Positions 38,532 through 49,900 of a DNA stretch of 64,000 nucleotides are shown one piece after another. The notes below the pieces were generated by a model, which searched no databases, was not told the DNA's origin, and was given only the letters and a program-made list of their open reading frames with translations. How positions within the stretch are numbered: the stretch's first letter is position 1; every line of letters starts with the position of its first letter. The stretch lies in assembly GCF_000003815.2 (NCBI RefSeq), contig NC_049979.1, positions 20,160,291 to 20,224,290 on the forward strand, given 5' to 3'. Both the position numbers and the translations under genes were made by a program. Origin of the DNA: Branchiostoma floridae. Taxonomy: Eukaryota; Chordata; Leptocardii; Amphioxiformes; Branchiostomatidae.

Positions 38532-39900
38532 CTTTTTTTCTGCCAGGTTGTCCAGATGGCAACCTGAGTCAAAAGCCAAGTTGTGCCATCAACAAGTTAT
38601 TACTTTCTTCAAATCAACTACATGTATACTTACCCAATTATGCCCTTCCAATACGTTTCACTAGTATGAAATTCTATACAAATAATCACAAGAAAAGAGA
38701 GTAAAAATAATTTCCAAACAATATAGATAAGTTCTACTGGTACAGTAGCACAATTCTGTTAACTGCACGGAATCCCCAAAACCCAAACCAGTGCGGTCCA
38801 GCTGGATAACTTTGCATTATTGCACCAGCCAGATAATTGTATGAAATACGCTGGCAAATAGGCTGTGCAATTAAACAGCTTCTACTGTACATATATTACA
38901 TTAGAAAGGTGCTTTACCATCTACTCCTTAAGACTAACAGAGTAGAACCATTAATGGCACCAAGGTGCAATACTGTTATTTCCAGATTACCAGCTCAAGT
39001 TATTATTAACTATGGATCGGTCCCTTGCTGCATAAGGGCAAGGACGTTACAGGGAAAATTCCTGATCCCTCTTAGTTTATAACCTCTTTGATAAGGGTGA
39101 CAAAAACAAAGGACATGAAATTATGAACACCCTTCACTTCATCACAAATATTCTTCAGCCACATCTCAGGCAGCAATCGAAATCAAAGTATCGTATGAAA
39201 AAAGAGTACTACTGGTATACCTAAGTAGAGGCACCGTTTAAAGAATGTTTTCAGAAAATATTAAATAAGATGTGAAACATAGATGAAATTTCATTTTGTA
39301 CAAGCTCTAAGATTAACTGACTGTGACAAGTGTTAATATTAATGAGCTTAGACTAACACGCATGCGTAACGCAGGAGAGGAAGAGAACCTCAAGAGACCT
39401 CCACAATGCACGGAGGCTGCAGTGGATGTTAGAATAAACCAACTGTAGAAACGTACCGCGCCTGAGATGTCATTGCAGATGAGGGTTTGCATGCTCTTTT
39501 ATGTAAGGCGTAGGCGGTAATTTGTAGGGAAAATCATCTTATGTACGTAATTCGTAGCGAGGCGACCAAATTTAGCGAAATTGCCTTCCTTGATTTAGCG
39601 TAATATGTAGGGGGTTCTTCTGAATCGTTGTCGGGACCCCCCATGCAGACCCTCGCAGATGACTTGAGCAGATAGGCCTAGATACAGAGACCATAGAGGC
39701 AGCGAGTTACACTGACTTGATATGTTTTAAATGAAGGCAGTCTGGGTGATGATTTACATGAACGTGTGGTACATGCAAGGAGGTTGAAAAAGGGATTCTT
39801 GGTACAATGCACATGGCAACACTAATGCCAGCACCAGGCAATCCACTCCTTGACTCTTTGGTCACAAGATTATAGTATCATGGTGTCATGTGATCTGATC

Positions 39901-40041
39901 ATCTCCAAGCAGATGTTGGGTAGAATATTGTGACTTTTTCTGATTACCTCGCTTCTCTCCCTGTCCTCCTTGGGGAATAGACTGATGGCTGTCAGTGAGG
40001 TCCACTCATATAACCTTTAACCCAACATCTTCTTGCAGATG
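39901..40041. mobile_element. Probable MITE of the CTCCAAGCAGA family
   Basis: The left end CTCCAAGCAGATGTTGGGT and right end ACCCAACATCTTCTTG are imperfect inverted repeats about 100 bases apart. Confidence 0.6.
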
Positions 40042-40199
40042 AAATTCACACGTTGTGTGCGCATCAATCACAGTCATTCTACTATACTAGAAAGGCCGAC
40101 ATTGGCTTGAGAGCAAATACAGCATATTTCAGCCATCTCCCTCCCCATGCAACAATAGGCTATTTCAAAATCACCCATTTGAAAAATCACTTTTATTAA

Positions 40200-40880
40200 T
40201 GACGGTTTAACCCAAAAATGAGTCTTACAAAATTCCCCCGTTCAAGAATGGACTCCAGTGCACCCTATGTGAATTTGCACAATAGACCAGTCCAGAAATA
40301 CTCCCACTGAAACCTTGGCCTTTTGAATAAGAAACCAAATCCAAAATTGAATTTAGCAAAAAAAGGTCCCAGTGCATAAAAAGGTATGATAGACCAGTCT
40401 AAAAACACTTCCACTAAAATTGAATTTTGAATCATCACCCGTTCAAAACTGAATTTGAAAAAATCCCCCTTCCGTGTGCAAAAAATGGACTCTTCCATGT
40501 AAAGTAGAGCAGTCCAAAAATACGTCCGCTAAAATAGGACTTTGACATAATCACTGAAGTCCAAAAAATGGATTTTAAAAAAAGCCCCCTCTTTGCAAGA
40601 ATGGACTCTTCCAGAACACCCATGTAAAATTGCAAATTAGACCAGTCCAAAAATAACCCTACTGAAAGACTTTGACAAACTAGAAGTCACCAAAGTCCAA
40701 AATATGAATTTTGAAAAATCCCCCCTCCGTGCGAGAATAGACTCTTCCAGCACACATTCTGTAAAATTTCAAAATAGACCTGTCCAAAAATGCATCCACT
40801 GAAAGACTTCACCAGTCCAATGATGAATTTAAAAAAAAAATGAACCCCTCAGTGTAAGAATGGACTCTTCCAGATAACAC
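40200..40880. repeat. Diverged tandem array, about 120-base period
   Basis: About six units share a core like AAGAATGGACTCTTCCAG, then CAAATTAGACCAGTCCAAAA, then CCACTGAAA, at roughly 40248, 40361, 40484, 40600, 40733 and 40857. The units vary in length and sequence, so the array is old. Confidence 0.7.
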
Positions 40881-41089
40881 CGGGCTCGCTGATTGGCTGC
40901 CACCCCCCCTCTTTAGGATATAGATTCAGGCTAAGTGATTGGTTACCTATCTAATTAGATTAAATAGACATATATGCCAGTAGGTGCAATCTGCAGCTGG
41001 GGATCAACGACCTTAATTTTTTAAAATAAGGTCATTGACCCCTCTGGCTATTGGAAAATGACAAAAAAATCCCCAAATATATCATTTTG

Positions 41090-41740
41090 ACGTAGTCTAT
41101 GACAAAAATTATACATGTGTCATTTGAATAAATATCTAGTGCACCCTTTTACCAAAATTTAGGTCATTTGGTTTTAAAATCAGAGCACAAGAACCAAAAG
41201 TGTAATTTTTGGTCATAAAATGGCCAAATAATCGCAAAATTGAGCATTTTATTGTACTGTATGCCTCAAGTGTTATTGAATCCATGTGCGCATATATCTA
41301 GGGCACTCCTATACCAAATTTCAGGTCATCCGGTTCTAAAACCAAGGTACAGGAGCCAAAAGTGTCCTTTTTTGGTAAAAAAATGACCAAAAAATCGCAA
41401 AAATAAGTATTTCGTTATACTGTACACCAAAACTGATATTGAATCTATATGGGGGACTTATCAAGGCACATCTGTACCAAATTTCAGCTCATTCGGTTAT
41501 AATACCAGGGTACAGGGGGCCCAAATATACAGTTTTGGTCTTAAGATGACCAAAAAACCTTAATAAAATCATTTAAGAGACAGATATGGAAAAAATGAAA
41601 AAAACGTCCGAGGGTATTGGCCCACTCTACCCTTGTGCCAAATTTCAAGTCATTCGGTTGAGGAACAAGGGAGATACCGTGTTCTGAAGATTTGACAGGA
41701 GAAAGAAAGAAAGAAAGAAAGAAAGAAACATTACGAATAC
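41090..41740. repeat. Diverged tandem repeats ending in a GAAA microsatellite
   Basis: Four units (about 41130, 41300, 41470 and 41630) share ACCAAATTTCAGGTCATTCGG and AATGACCAAAAAATCGCAAA. The block ends in a (GAAA)n tract at about 41702-41728, then a TATTTCACCATACCTATGGT palindrome. It may be the tail of a retroelement or a degenerate satellite; no protein is encoded. Confidence 0.6.
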
Positions 41741-43239
41741 AATATATTTCACCATACCTATGGTATGGCTGAAATATAATAATCCTGCCCCCCGGGCCCC
41801 CTCCCCTCCCACACGGGACTGACGGTATCTGACACGTGTATAAAGAAAACTATACCCGCCTGGCCTTTATTCAAACTTCTCGAGCAGGAAGATAACACTG
41901 GCTGGTTTTCAAAGCAATTGTCTGTGACTTTTTACAGCCATAAATCTATGAACCCAATCATTCCGGCCCAAAGCTTTAAAAAAAATTATAATCGTCGGAG
42001 CATGCTACTGCATCTAGTCCCGTAATTGACTCGTGCAAGGGCTGGCGAGAATTTCTTTTACAGAGCAGTATCACAGAAGGTATGTCGTTACTCCCGTACA
42101 CTCACCTGTGTCCGTGAACTTGTTACAGTCCGGTAGAAGGTATAAAACTGTCCGGAGAGACGCACACATCACAAACATGCCGCCATGTTGTCATCAGGTG
42201 GTTCGCCGCAATGCAACGTGGGAGTCGCAGGATGTTCCATTGCCACGTTTGGGAGGTTCACAGAGGATGTTGCTTTTCTTGAGAGATTTTTAACCTCCTT
42301 GCTTTTACAGACTTTGATTTCTTGCACTTTCTTTTATGTACAATACTAACAGTAAAACACATTGGCTGGTTTATGTTGCGGTTTGGTAAGGGACTCTCTC
42401 TCCGAGTATTAAAATGTGTATGCTCTTCAATCAAAGAGTCGTTGATGAGTCACAATGCTGCCAGTCCCAGGTGTGCATTCGGGTTTCGTGGCCTATTGTA
42501 GTATTTTCTCATCAATTATGTAAATGAGGCAATGATTTGCATAATATACAGGTGTCACATTTACTTAACCTTCAAATGGTCAGGTATGAGATTTCGTTTT
42601 TTACTGTTTATAGAATAAAACTTTTTCTCACTGAATATGCAAATTGAGTCCTCCTTTGCATCATCAACATTTGTCAACTGCCCCTGTCTCTCAGCTATAT
42701 GGCTATATTACACGTATGTCACATAACTGTTATATCTATCAGGTGGCGCATTTTTCAAAATGAAAATTCCATCATGCAAGTTTCTGATTTGCAATCTTAT
42801 TTTGTCCTATCATCCAAACATTATGGCCATATAGTACATCTGTATGACCGAGATATGAATACCGTAAGATTCACTGCAGTACCTCGGAAAACCGCAACTT
42901 AATCATGTCTAGTGTCTGACACACCATAGGAAAGCAGCGAATGCAACCAATCCATACCTCCATCCATTTTTATCTGTCAACAATGTATGCAAACCAGACA
43001 GAAGGTGGCAAGCAATAGTTTTCACTTCCCGCCATTGACATGTAACGGTTATAGCTTTATAGATATGGCCACACTTTTGTTGATTTTTGTCTTTGAGCTT
43101 TGATCACATAGATATACGTGGTACTTCGTGTTTTGCAACGTACGAATAATTATTAAATTCGATCTTGTGATCTCTAAAACAAGCACAGTGAGAGAAATAG
43201 GAGTATTAAGGTACTCTTAATACTTATCACAAGATCGAA

Positions 43240-43890
43240 NNNNNNNNNNNNNNNNNNNNNNNNNNNNNNNNNNNNNNNNNNNNNNNNNNNNNNNNNNNNN
43301 NNNNNNNNNNNNNNNNNNNNNNNNNNNNNNNNNNNNNNNNNNNNNNNNNNNNNNNNNNNNNNNNNNNNNNNNNNNNNNNNNNNNNNNNNNNNNNNNNNNN
43401 NNNNNNNNNNNNNNNNNNNNNNNNNNNNNNNNNNNNNNNNNNNNNNNNNNNNNNNNNNNNNNNNNNNNNNNNNNNNNNNNNNNNNNNNNNNNNNNNNNNN
43501 NNNNNNNNNNNNNNNNNNNNNNNNNNNNNNNNNNNNNNNNNNNNNNNNNNNNNNNNNNNNNNNNNNNNNNNNNNNNNNNNNNNNNNNNNNNNNNNNNNNN
43601 NNNNNNNNNNNNNNNNNNNNNNNNNNNNNNNNNNNNNNNNNNNNNNNNNNNNNNNNNNNNNNNNNNNNNNNNNNNNNNNNNNNNNNNNNNNNNNNNNNNN
43701 NNNNNNNNNNNNNNNNNNNNNNNNNNNNNNNNNNNNNNNNNNNNNNNNNNNNNNNNNNNNNNNNNNNNNNNNNNNNNNNNNNNNNNNNNNNNNNNNNNNN
43801 NNNNNNNNNNNNNNNNNNNNNNNNNNNNNNNNNNNNNNNNNNNNNNNNNNNNNNNNNNNNNNNNNNNNNNNNNNNNNNNNNNNNNNNNNN
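43240..43890. other. Assembly gap (N run)
   Basis: 651 unresolved bases just upstream of ACE exon 1. The sequence abutting the left side is one arm of a hairpin (see findings). Confidence 1.
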
Positions 43891-43938
43891 CAGACATAGT
43901 TACATCACTTCACCTGAGTCAGCTGAGGAAAAAAAAAT

Positions 43939-46900
43939 ATGGCGCGTTTTATCCTGCACCTGAGCATCGTGGTTGTCGTTCTGTTTTCCGTCCCAATCCA
44001 CTGTCAGAAGAAGAACGAATCCGAGGGAGTGATATTTTTGGACGAGTACGACACACTGGCGAAGGAACTGCAGAACCGTGCCGTCATCGCTGGATGGAAC
44101 TACCAGACGGACTTGACTGACGAAAACGCCAAGAAACAGGTATCAAATATATCCTCAACTTTGTCTCTATGTCTTCTGTTTTCTTTAGTCGGGCAAAACT
44201 GAGATTGAGAACAAAAAAACGCAACGCATGTACTAGCGCCCGTTTCCTTGTCTCATGGGTTGGGCGGGGGTCTACGGTAATATCCCAACAAATGAATATG
44301 CCGTTTTACGTCTCCAGTGGTGCACTCTTTCTTTGGTCTTTATTGGTATAGAGCTATCTAAAGGTTAGCTGCTGTAAAAAAGACGTACAAAATAATTCAA
44401 AATCGTCCGAGACTAAGCCAGATCCAAACACACCTATGAAAGCACAACTAAGTAAAGCATTGTGCGTGTGGCATTTTTTCAAATCATTGCAGCTAGTGAG
44501 ACCGGTCTTACAGAAACTCGGCAATTCTCAGTGCAATTATGTCTGTTATTTTGTTTACCCACATTTTTGCAGATATACCAGGTATTGTTTCCTGGATCGT
44601 CGACAAAAAACTTGTGTATTACTTTTGGCAAACAAGTCTGACAGCGCACCTGAAAACTTTGTAATCATTTACGTGACCTGGCAGTTATCTAAGTTGAGGG
44701 AACGGCTACTCCCTCATTATCAAAGTGCATATTTGCACCACAATCTCTACTGAACAAACAAATCCTTACACAACTGCGCAGTATGAACCCAACCAACATC
44801 TTGTTGCGTTAGTTTAAAGCAGCAGGTCAAATATGTATATATCTATACTAAAGAGAAAGAAACAGAATGTTGATGAATAATGAAGGATGAAAATTATATT
44901 GCAACACAATAGGAGCAAGAAGGAATGGGAGAAGAACAAATCACGAGTATCTATTTTCGTTCGGCCTTTTTTGATGAAGAAATTATTCAAGGAGTGAGTG
45001 TTCAGAAATGGGCTGACATAGAAATGGCAACGGAAGGTACCTAGAAACAAGACAGATATGTCCATATAATATCTGTAACCTACTTTATAACGAGTGTTCT
45101 GTGCGTTGGAGACCAGACGTGAGATGGACTTCGGTCTCTGGCCGGCTCGTGTCGTGCCCTTTACTTAACCCCTTTTTAGGTTTTTGCAAGGGTCATACTT
45201 TCCACGGTGGAGATCGATAAGGGACTGCGTCTCCAAAAAACAACCCCCTCAATCACGCCTTAGTGACGAGAGAGGCCGGTAACGCTGGTTCACCTTTATC
45301 CGTGGGGTAATCTTTATCCGTTGTTTTTCAAAACAGCGTATTTAGGGATATGAAGTCGACAGACGGTTGTTTCAAATTGTAATATATCCAAAATATAGCA
45401 GCTTGAATTCAGATTTCTTAGGCATGATATCCCTATTATAAATACCCTGCTTTGAAAACAACGACTATAGGTTACCACGCGGATAAAGGTGAACTAGGGT
45501 TACCTATTATAATAAAAGACCGGGAAAGAAATGTAACGTCTCATATTTCCGGAAAAAAGTTGAGCTGTACGTGCACTTTTCAACACAACACACAAAAGAT
45601 CAGCTCCAGTCTTTGTCAAGAAAGGAAGAATCCACTGCACCTGTGTTGGAACTTACAGTTCACCCTTTTCCAGACTTTTACCAACACAGATGAACTTTCA
45701 AGTCTTTCAAGTCATGAACTTTCATTCCGTTGTAGAAGGTGTTGCGTAGTATTTTAGGAATGTGGGGCGTTATCAACACGACCTGGTTTTATCTGGAATT
45801 TTATCTAACTAGTTAAATACAGTTGGTCGATGACCAGACTTTCAAATCAACGGTTACAAGAAGGAGTAAATGCCACGTTGTGCATTTTTTGTATAGTACA
45901 CCCCTACACACGCAAACCACTACCGCCACCACAATCTTTCCTACTCCACCGCCTCTATGAAGACACCAATAACCTGCTAACGTGACAAACTACACATTGA
46001 TTAAACACTTAATGTGGATGGGGTTATCATATGGTTATTCTTCCACTTACCAAGCTCATGACCGTTGGAAGATTGGCAGGTTGTGTGTGCTTTCACTGGG
46101 CGCCAGGAGTAGTATGTCAATAACCTGAACCTCATCATGAAAAATCGGCTATACTTGCCCCCACCCACATCCCAACTACCCCATCCGTCCCCAATTCGGA
46201 TGTCCATCGGGACAATTGTGTGGCTTCAGATCTAGAACCCAGTCGGGGCTTTGCACTTTACGGGCACAGTACACCCGATGCAAATGTGACCGTAGCACAT
46301 GACAAACTTTTGTGAATCTTTTCTGTAAAACTTAAATACTTTCACAGGTTGAGCTGAACTTGGAGGTAGCAAAGTTTGCCAAAGAGGCGGCCACGAATGC
46401 CTCCCGAGTATGACTGGGAGAACTTCAGCAACGTCACGGTGAAGCGGCTGTTCAGTATGATCACCACGCTGGGCACGGCCGCTTTGGAGGACGAGGAGAA
46501 GCTTGAACAGGTGTGATACCACAAACAAAAATGACTTTATAATCTATAACAAACGAAACAATCTGTTTCAGACATTGCCAAGTATTACAGACTTGCATTC
46601 AGAGTGCAGTAGTACAATACTGTGTACTGCATCTGTACCTGGTGTGCAAATGTATTACATACGCATCGATCTACCGTTGTATTTTGAAGAGATCTACAGT
46701 CATTGTATTCCCTTGACGACGCAGGTAGAAGATATAAATCAGATCTGTTATCCACAAACATACTGAAAGTGAATACTGTATTTTGAACACACACAAACAC
46801 ACCTTCCCTGCTCCAATTTCACAGTTAAACAACCTACTATCGGAGATGGAAGAGATCTACAGCACAGGGCAGGCCTGCGAGTATGACGACCCCAAAACGT

Positions 46901-49900
46901 GCCTGGATCTGAACCCAGGTAAAAGGTCAAAATTCATTCGGACGATATAAACAATGTATGTATACCGCATACTTGTATTCTAGATTTGGAAAGTATGCGG
47001 TACTATGCATTATTAATTTGGGCCCCGCGAACGACTACTTAGTAAGCAATGTACGGCTTCAAAATCTGTACTGTCGATTTTGGTGACGCCTCAGGAGCGA
47101 AACCCGTGGTGTCACAACACCACGGTATTGGAGAAGTTTCAAACCCATGCATTCCCTAGGGTATTTCTAATGTTCCTGGATGACTTGATTTTCGTAGTTG
47201 CCTCTTGAAACCTGTGACTAAAATCGCACTCCTACTCGACAGGCCTGGAAGACTGCATGGCCGACAGTACCGACTATAACAGACTGCTGTTCTGTTGGGA
47301 GGGCTGGCGTGACGCGGCCGGGCGCCGTCTCGGAGATCTCTACTCGCAGTTCGTGGAACTCAGTAATGAGGCCGTGAGAGCAGATGGTAAGGGGAAACAT
47401 TAGCAGTTGACAACAGACCAAAGCTTAACATTGAAATTTTGTTTTTGAATTTGATTAGAGAACAACCGTTTAAGGAGCTATTTCTGTTACACGGAGCTGC
47501 TCACTAAGAAATCATGTTTCCTCACTCTGTATTTACCTCCGTGAGAGCCGAGGTATTGGTTTCGATTTCATTGTTTGTATTGGGATGTGTGCAAGGTTTT
47601 ACCTCTGGTCGGGGTCCAAGGTGCAGAATTTGTGGCGGGAAAAAGTGTGACTGTAGATTGGTTTAGCCCTGATCCAAAATTGATGGCAGAAACTGGGTAC
47701 AATCAATGTCTCACAATTGCAAGAAGTCAGGGAAATGCAAAGACGAACTTGGTGCAAAGACGAACTTGGCGATCGAGAAATTCACAATAATCAATAAAGC
47801 TAGAAATTCACAAAAACTTGAATATTTATACAGCACGGAAGTATGAGATGTTCCCCTGTTCATTTAGGTTGGAATGACACAGGGGAGTACTGGCGATCCT
47901 GGTACGAGACTGCAGACTTGCAACAGCAGCTGGAAACCATCTACCAGGACCTACAGCCGCTGTACCAGAACCTGCACGCCTACGTCAGGAGGAAACTCAT
48001 CAACACGTACGGAGCGGAAATGGTGAACGCCGAGGGGCCAATCCCGGCCCATCTATTGGGTGAGACTAAATTTGAGACCATGTAAAACTGTCATAAGCTG
48101 AACTGCATTCGAATACACAACACAACACAACACAACACAACTCATTGAATTTTAGCCATCTTCTTCAGTCTTCGTCAAGTTGGAATAACTTAACAGGTCA
48201 CGTGATCTTACAAACACGTGACGTCACAAATTGTAAACGGTGTCAGGACGTTTATATACCACCCTGTCTCTGTGTGTCAGGCTATAACTTATTTTGTGCT
48301 CTATTGTGATCCATCGTAGGTAACATGTGGGCCCAGACGTGGGGAAACATCTACAACCTTCACTGGAAAAAATGGGTTCAAATGCAGTCAAATCCGGGCC
48401 GTTATCTTTCCGTATCCTTGAAGGATACGATCGTTTACGGACAGATGCGAGCGGAATCTGTTACGGATCCGAAATTTCGGATTTTCTCGAATCCGGACTA
48501 ATTAAACACGGAAAAATACGAAATCCGTATTTTTGGCAAATACGGTAGTGGATCCCATTGGTATTTTTTCGTATCCTTACCGCGGAGAACACGTCGAAAC
48601 GTCGGTATTTTTCCGTATACTAACCAAATCCCAAACGTATTTGCTACGTATACGTAGATACGAAATTCGGACTTTCTCGGATTCTAACCAAATCCGAAAG
48701 CTGTATCCGCCCGTATTTTGGATACGTTTATGCAGATACGAAATGCGGATTTTCCCGGATCCTAACCAAATCCGAAAGCTGTATCCGCCCGTATTTTGGA
48801 TACGTTTATGCAGATACGAAATGCGGATTTTCCCGGATCCTAACCAAATCCGAAAGCTGTATCCGCCCGTATTTTGGATACGTTTATGCAGATACGAAAT
48901 GCGGATTTTCCCGGATCCTAACCAAATCCGAAAGCTGTATCCGCCCGTATTTTGGATACGTTTATGCAGATACGAAATGCGGTATCCGCCCGTATTTTGT
49001 CTAAGTTTAGATAGTACATACCTACGGAACAATTCAGATTTCGGATTTTCTTGAATGGGATCCAAGAAAAGTATACGTAGCAAATAAGTGGGGATACAGG
49101 TTTCGCATTTGGTTGGATCGGAAATATCCATATAGTCTTATATCCAGGTATATAATTTTGCGGCCTTTTATTCAAAACTTGTAGTTAACGTCGATGGCAT
49201 TGGGATCAATCGCAGTGACTGTGCAATTTCAAAATGATTCACGATTCTGTGCTGTGTCCAACCAATTGGTCCAACTCAGACTCCATTGTCCAGCGACACT
49301 CCGGGGCCGGGACCAGGGGTAGTTATTAAAAAGAGCACACGGTTCCAACAGGCTACGGAAGGAGGAATAATCCGCTGAGATTTGCGCAGTCCGATCCATA
49401 TGACTTGTGTTGGATAGGTCGCAAAGTTTGTTCACCTTGCAATCTCGGCTCAAAGTGAATTTACCATTCCGTGACCTTGCACAAATCTCCAACATAATCC
49501 GCCTCATCAACTTTGTACAGAATCCAGGCATCCTAGCGCATATAGCTTGGCGTTCTTTGGGTCGGCGGGGTCCCAGCTGGAAAGCAAAGTCCCGACCAGA
49601 ACTTCAGAGGTAAAACAGGTCCAAACTTTCTCCATTTCTTCTCCTCTCGCAACAGAGGCCCGGAAAATGCTTGCTTCGTCTCGCATAACGGTACATTTGA
49701 AATCCCCAGACTTGCCTGTCATTGGGTACTCCTTGTCACATGACTCTCATCTGGCCCGAACGGAGACCTGCCCCCCGTTGGTGCTGATTGCTTGTTTACC
49801 AATTAACACCGAATAAATTTACATTTAAAAAGCACAGTGGCTGTGACACGCATTTGACCCGGACAAAACACATGAAACAAGCAACAAGTTACTATTATTT

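Larger units (their letters stand above)
37801..43239. other. Repeat-rich intergenic region upstream of ACE
   Basis: It holds a MITE (38331-38531), another probable MITE with CTCCAAGCAGATGTTGGG ends (39901-40041), and two families of diverged tandem repeats (40200-41700). No coding exon is supported. The ACE promoter would lie in or next to the N run at 43240-43890. Confidence 0.5.

Noticed and set aside
42033-42293. 86-codon plus-strand frame upstream of ACE
   Set aside because: No motif, and no splice path to ACE, whose own signal peptide begins at 43939.
48533-49131. 173- and 184-codon frames with repeated [14 protein letters not shown]-type units
   Set aside because: They are translations of the 78-base tandem repeat, which is a multiple of three and so stays open; no start or other coding signal.
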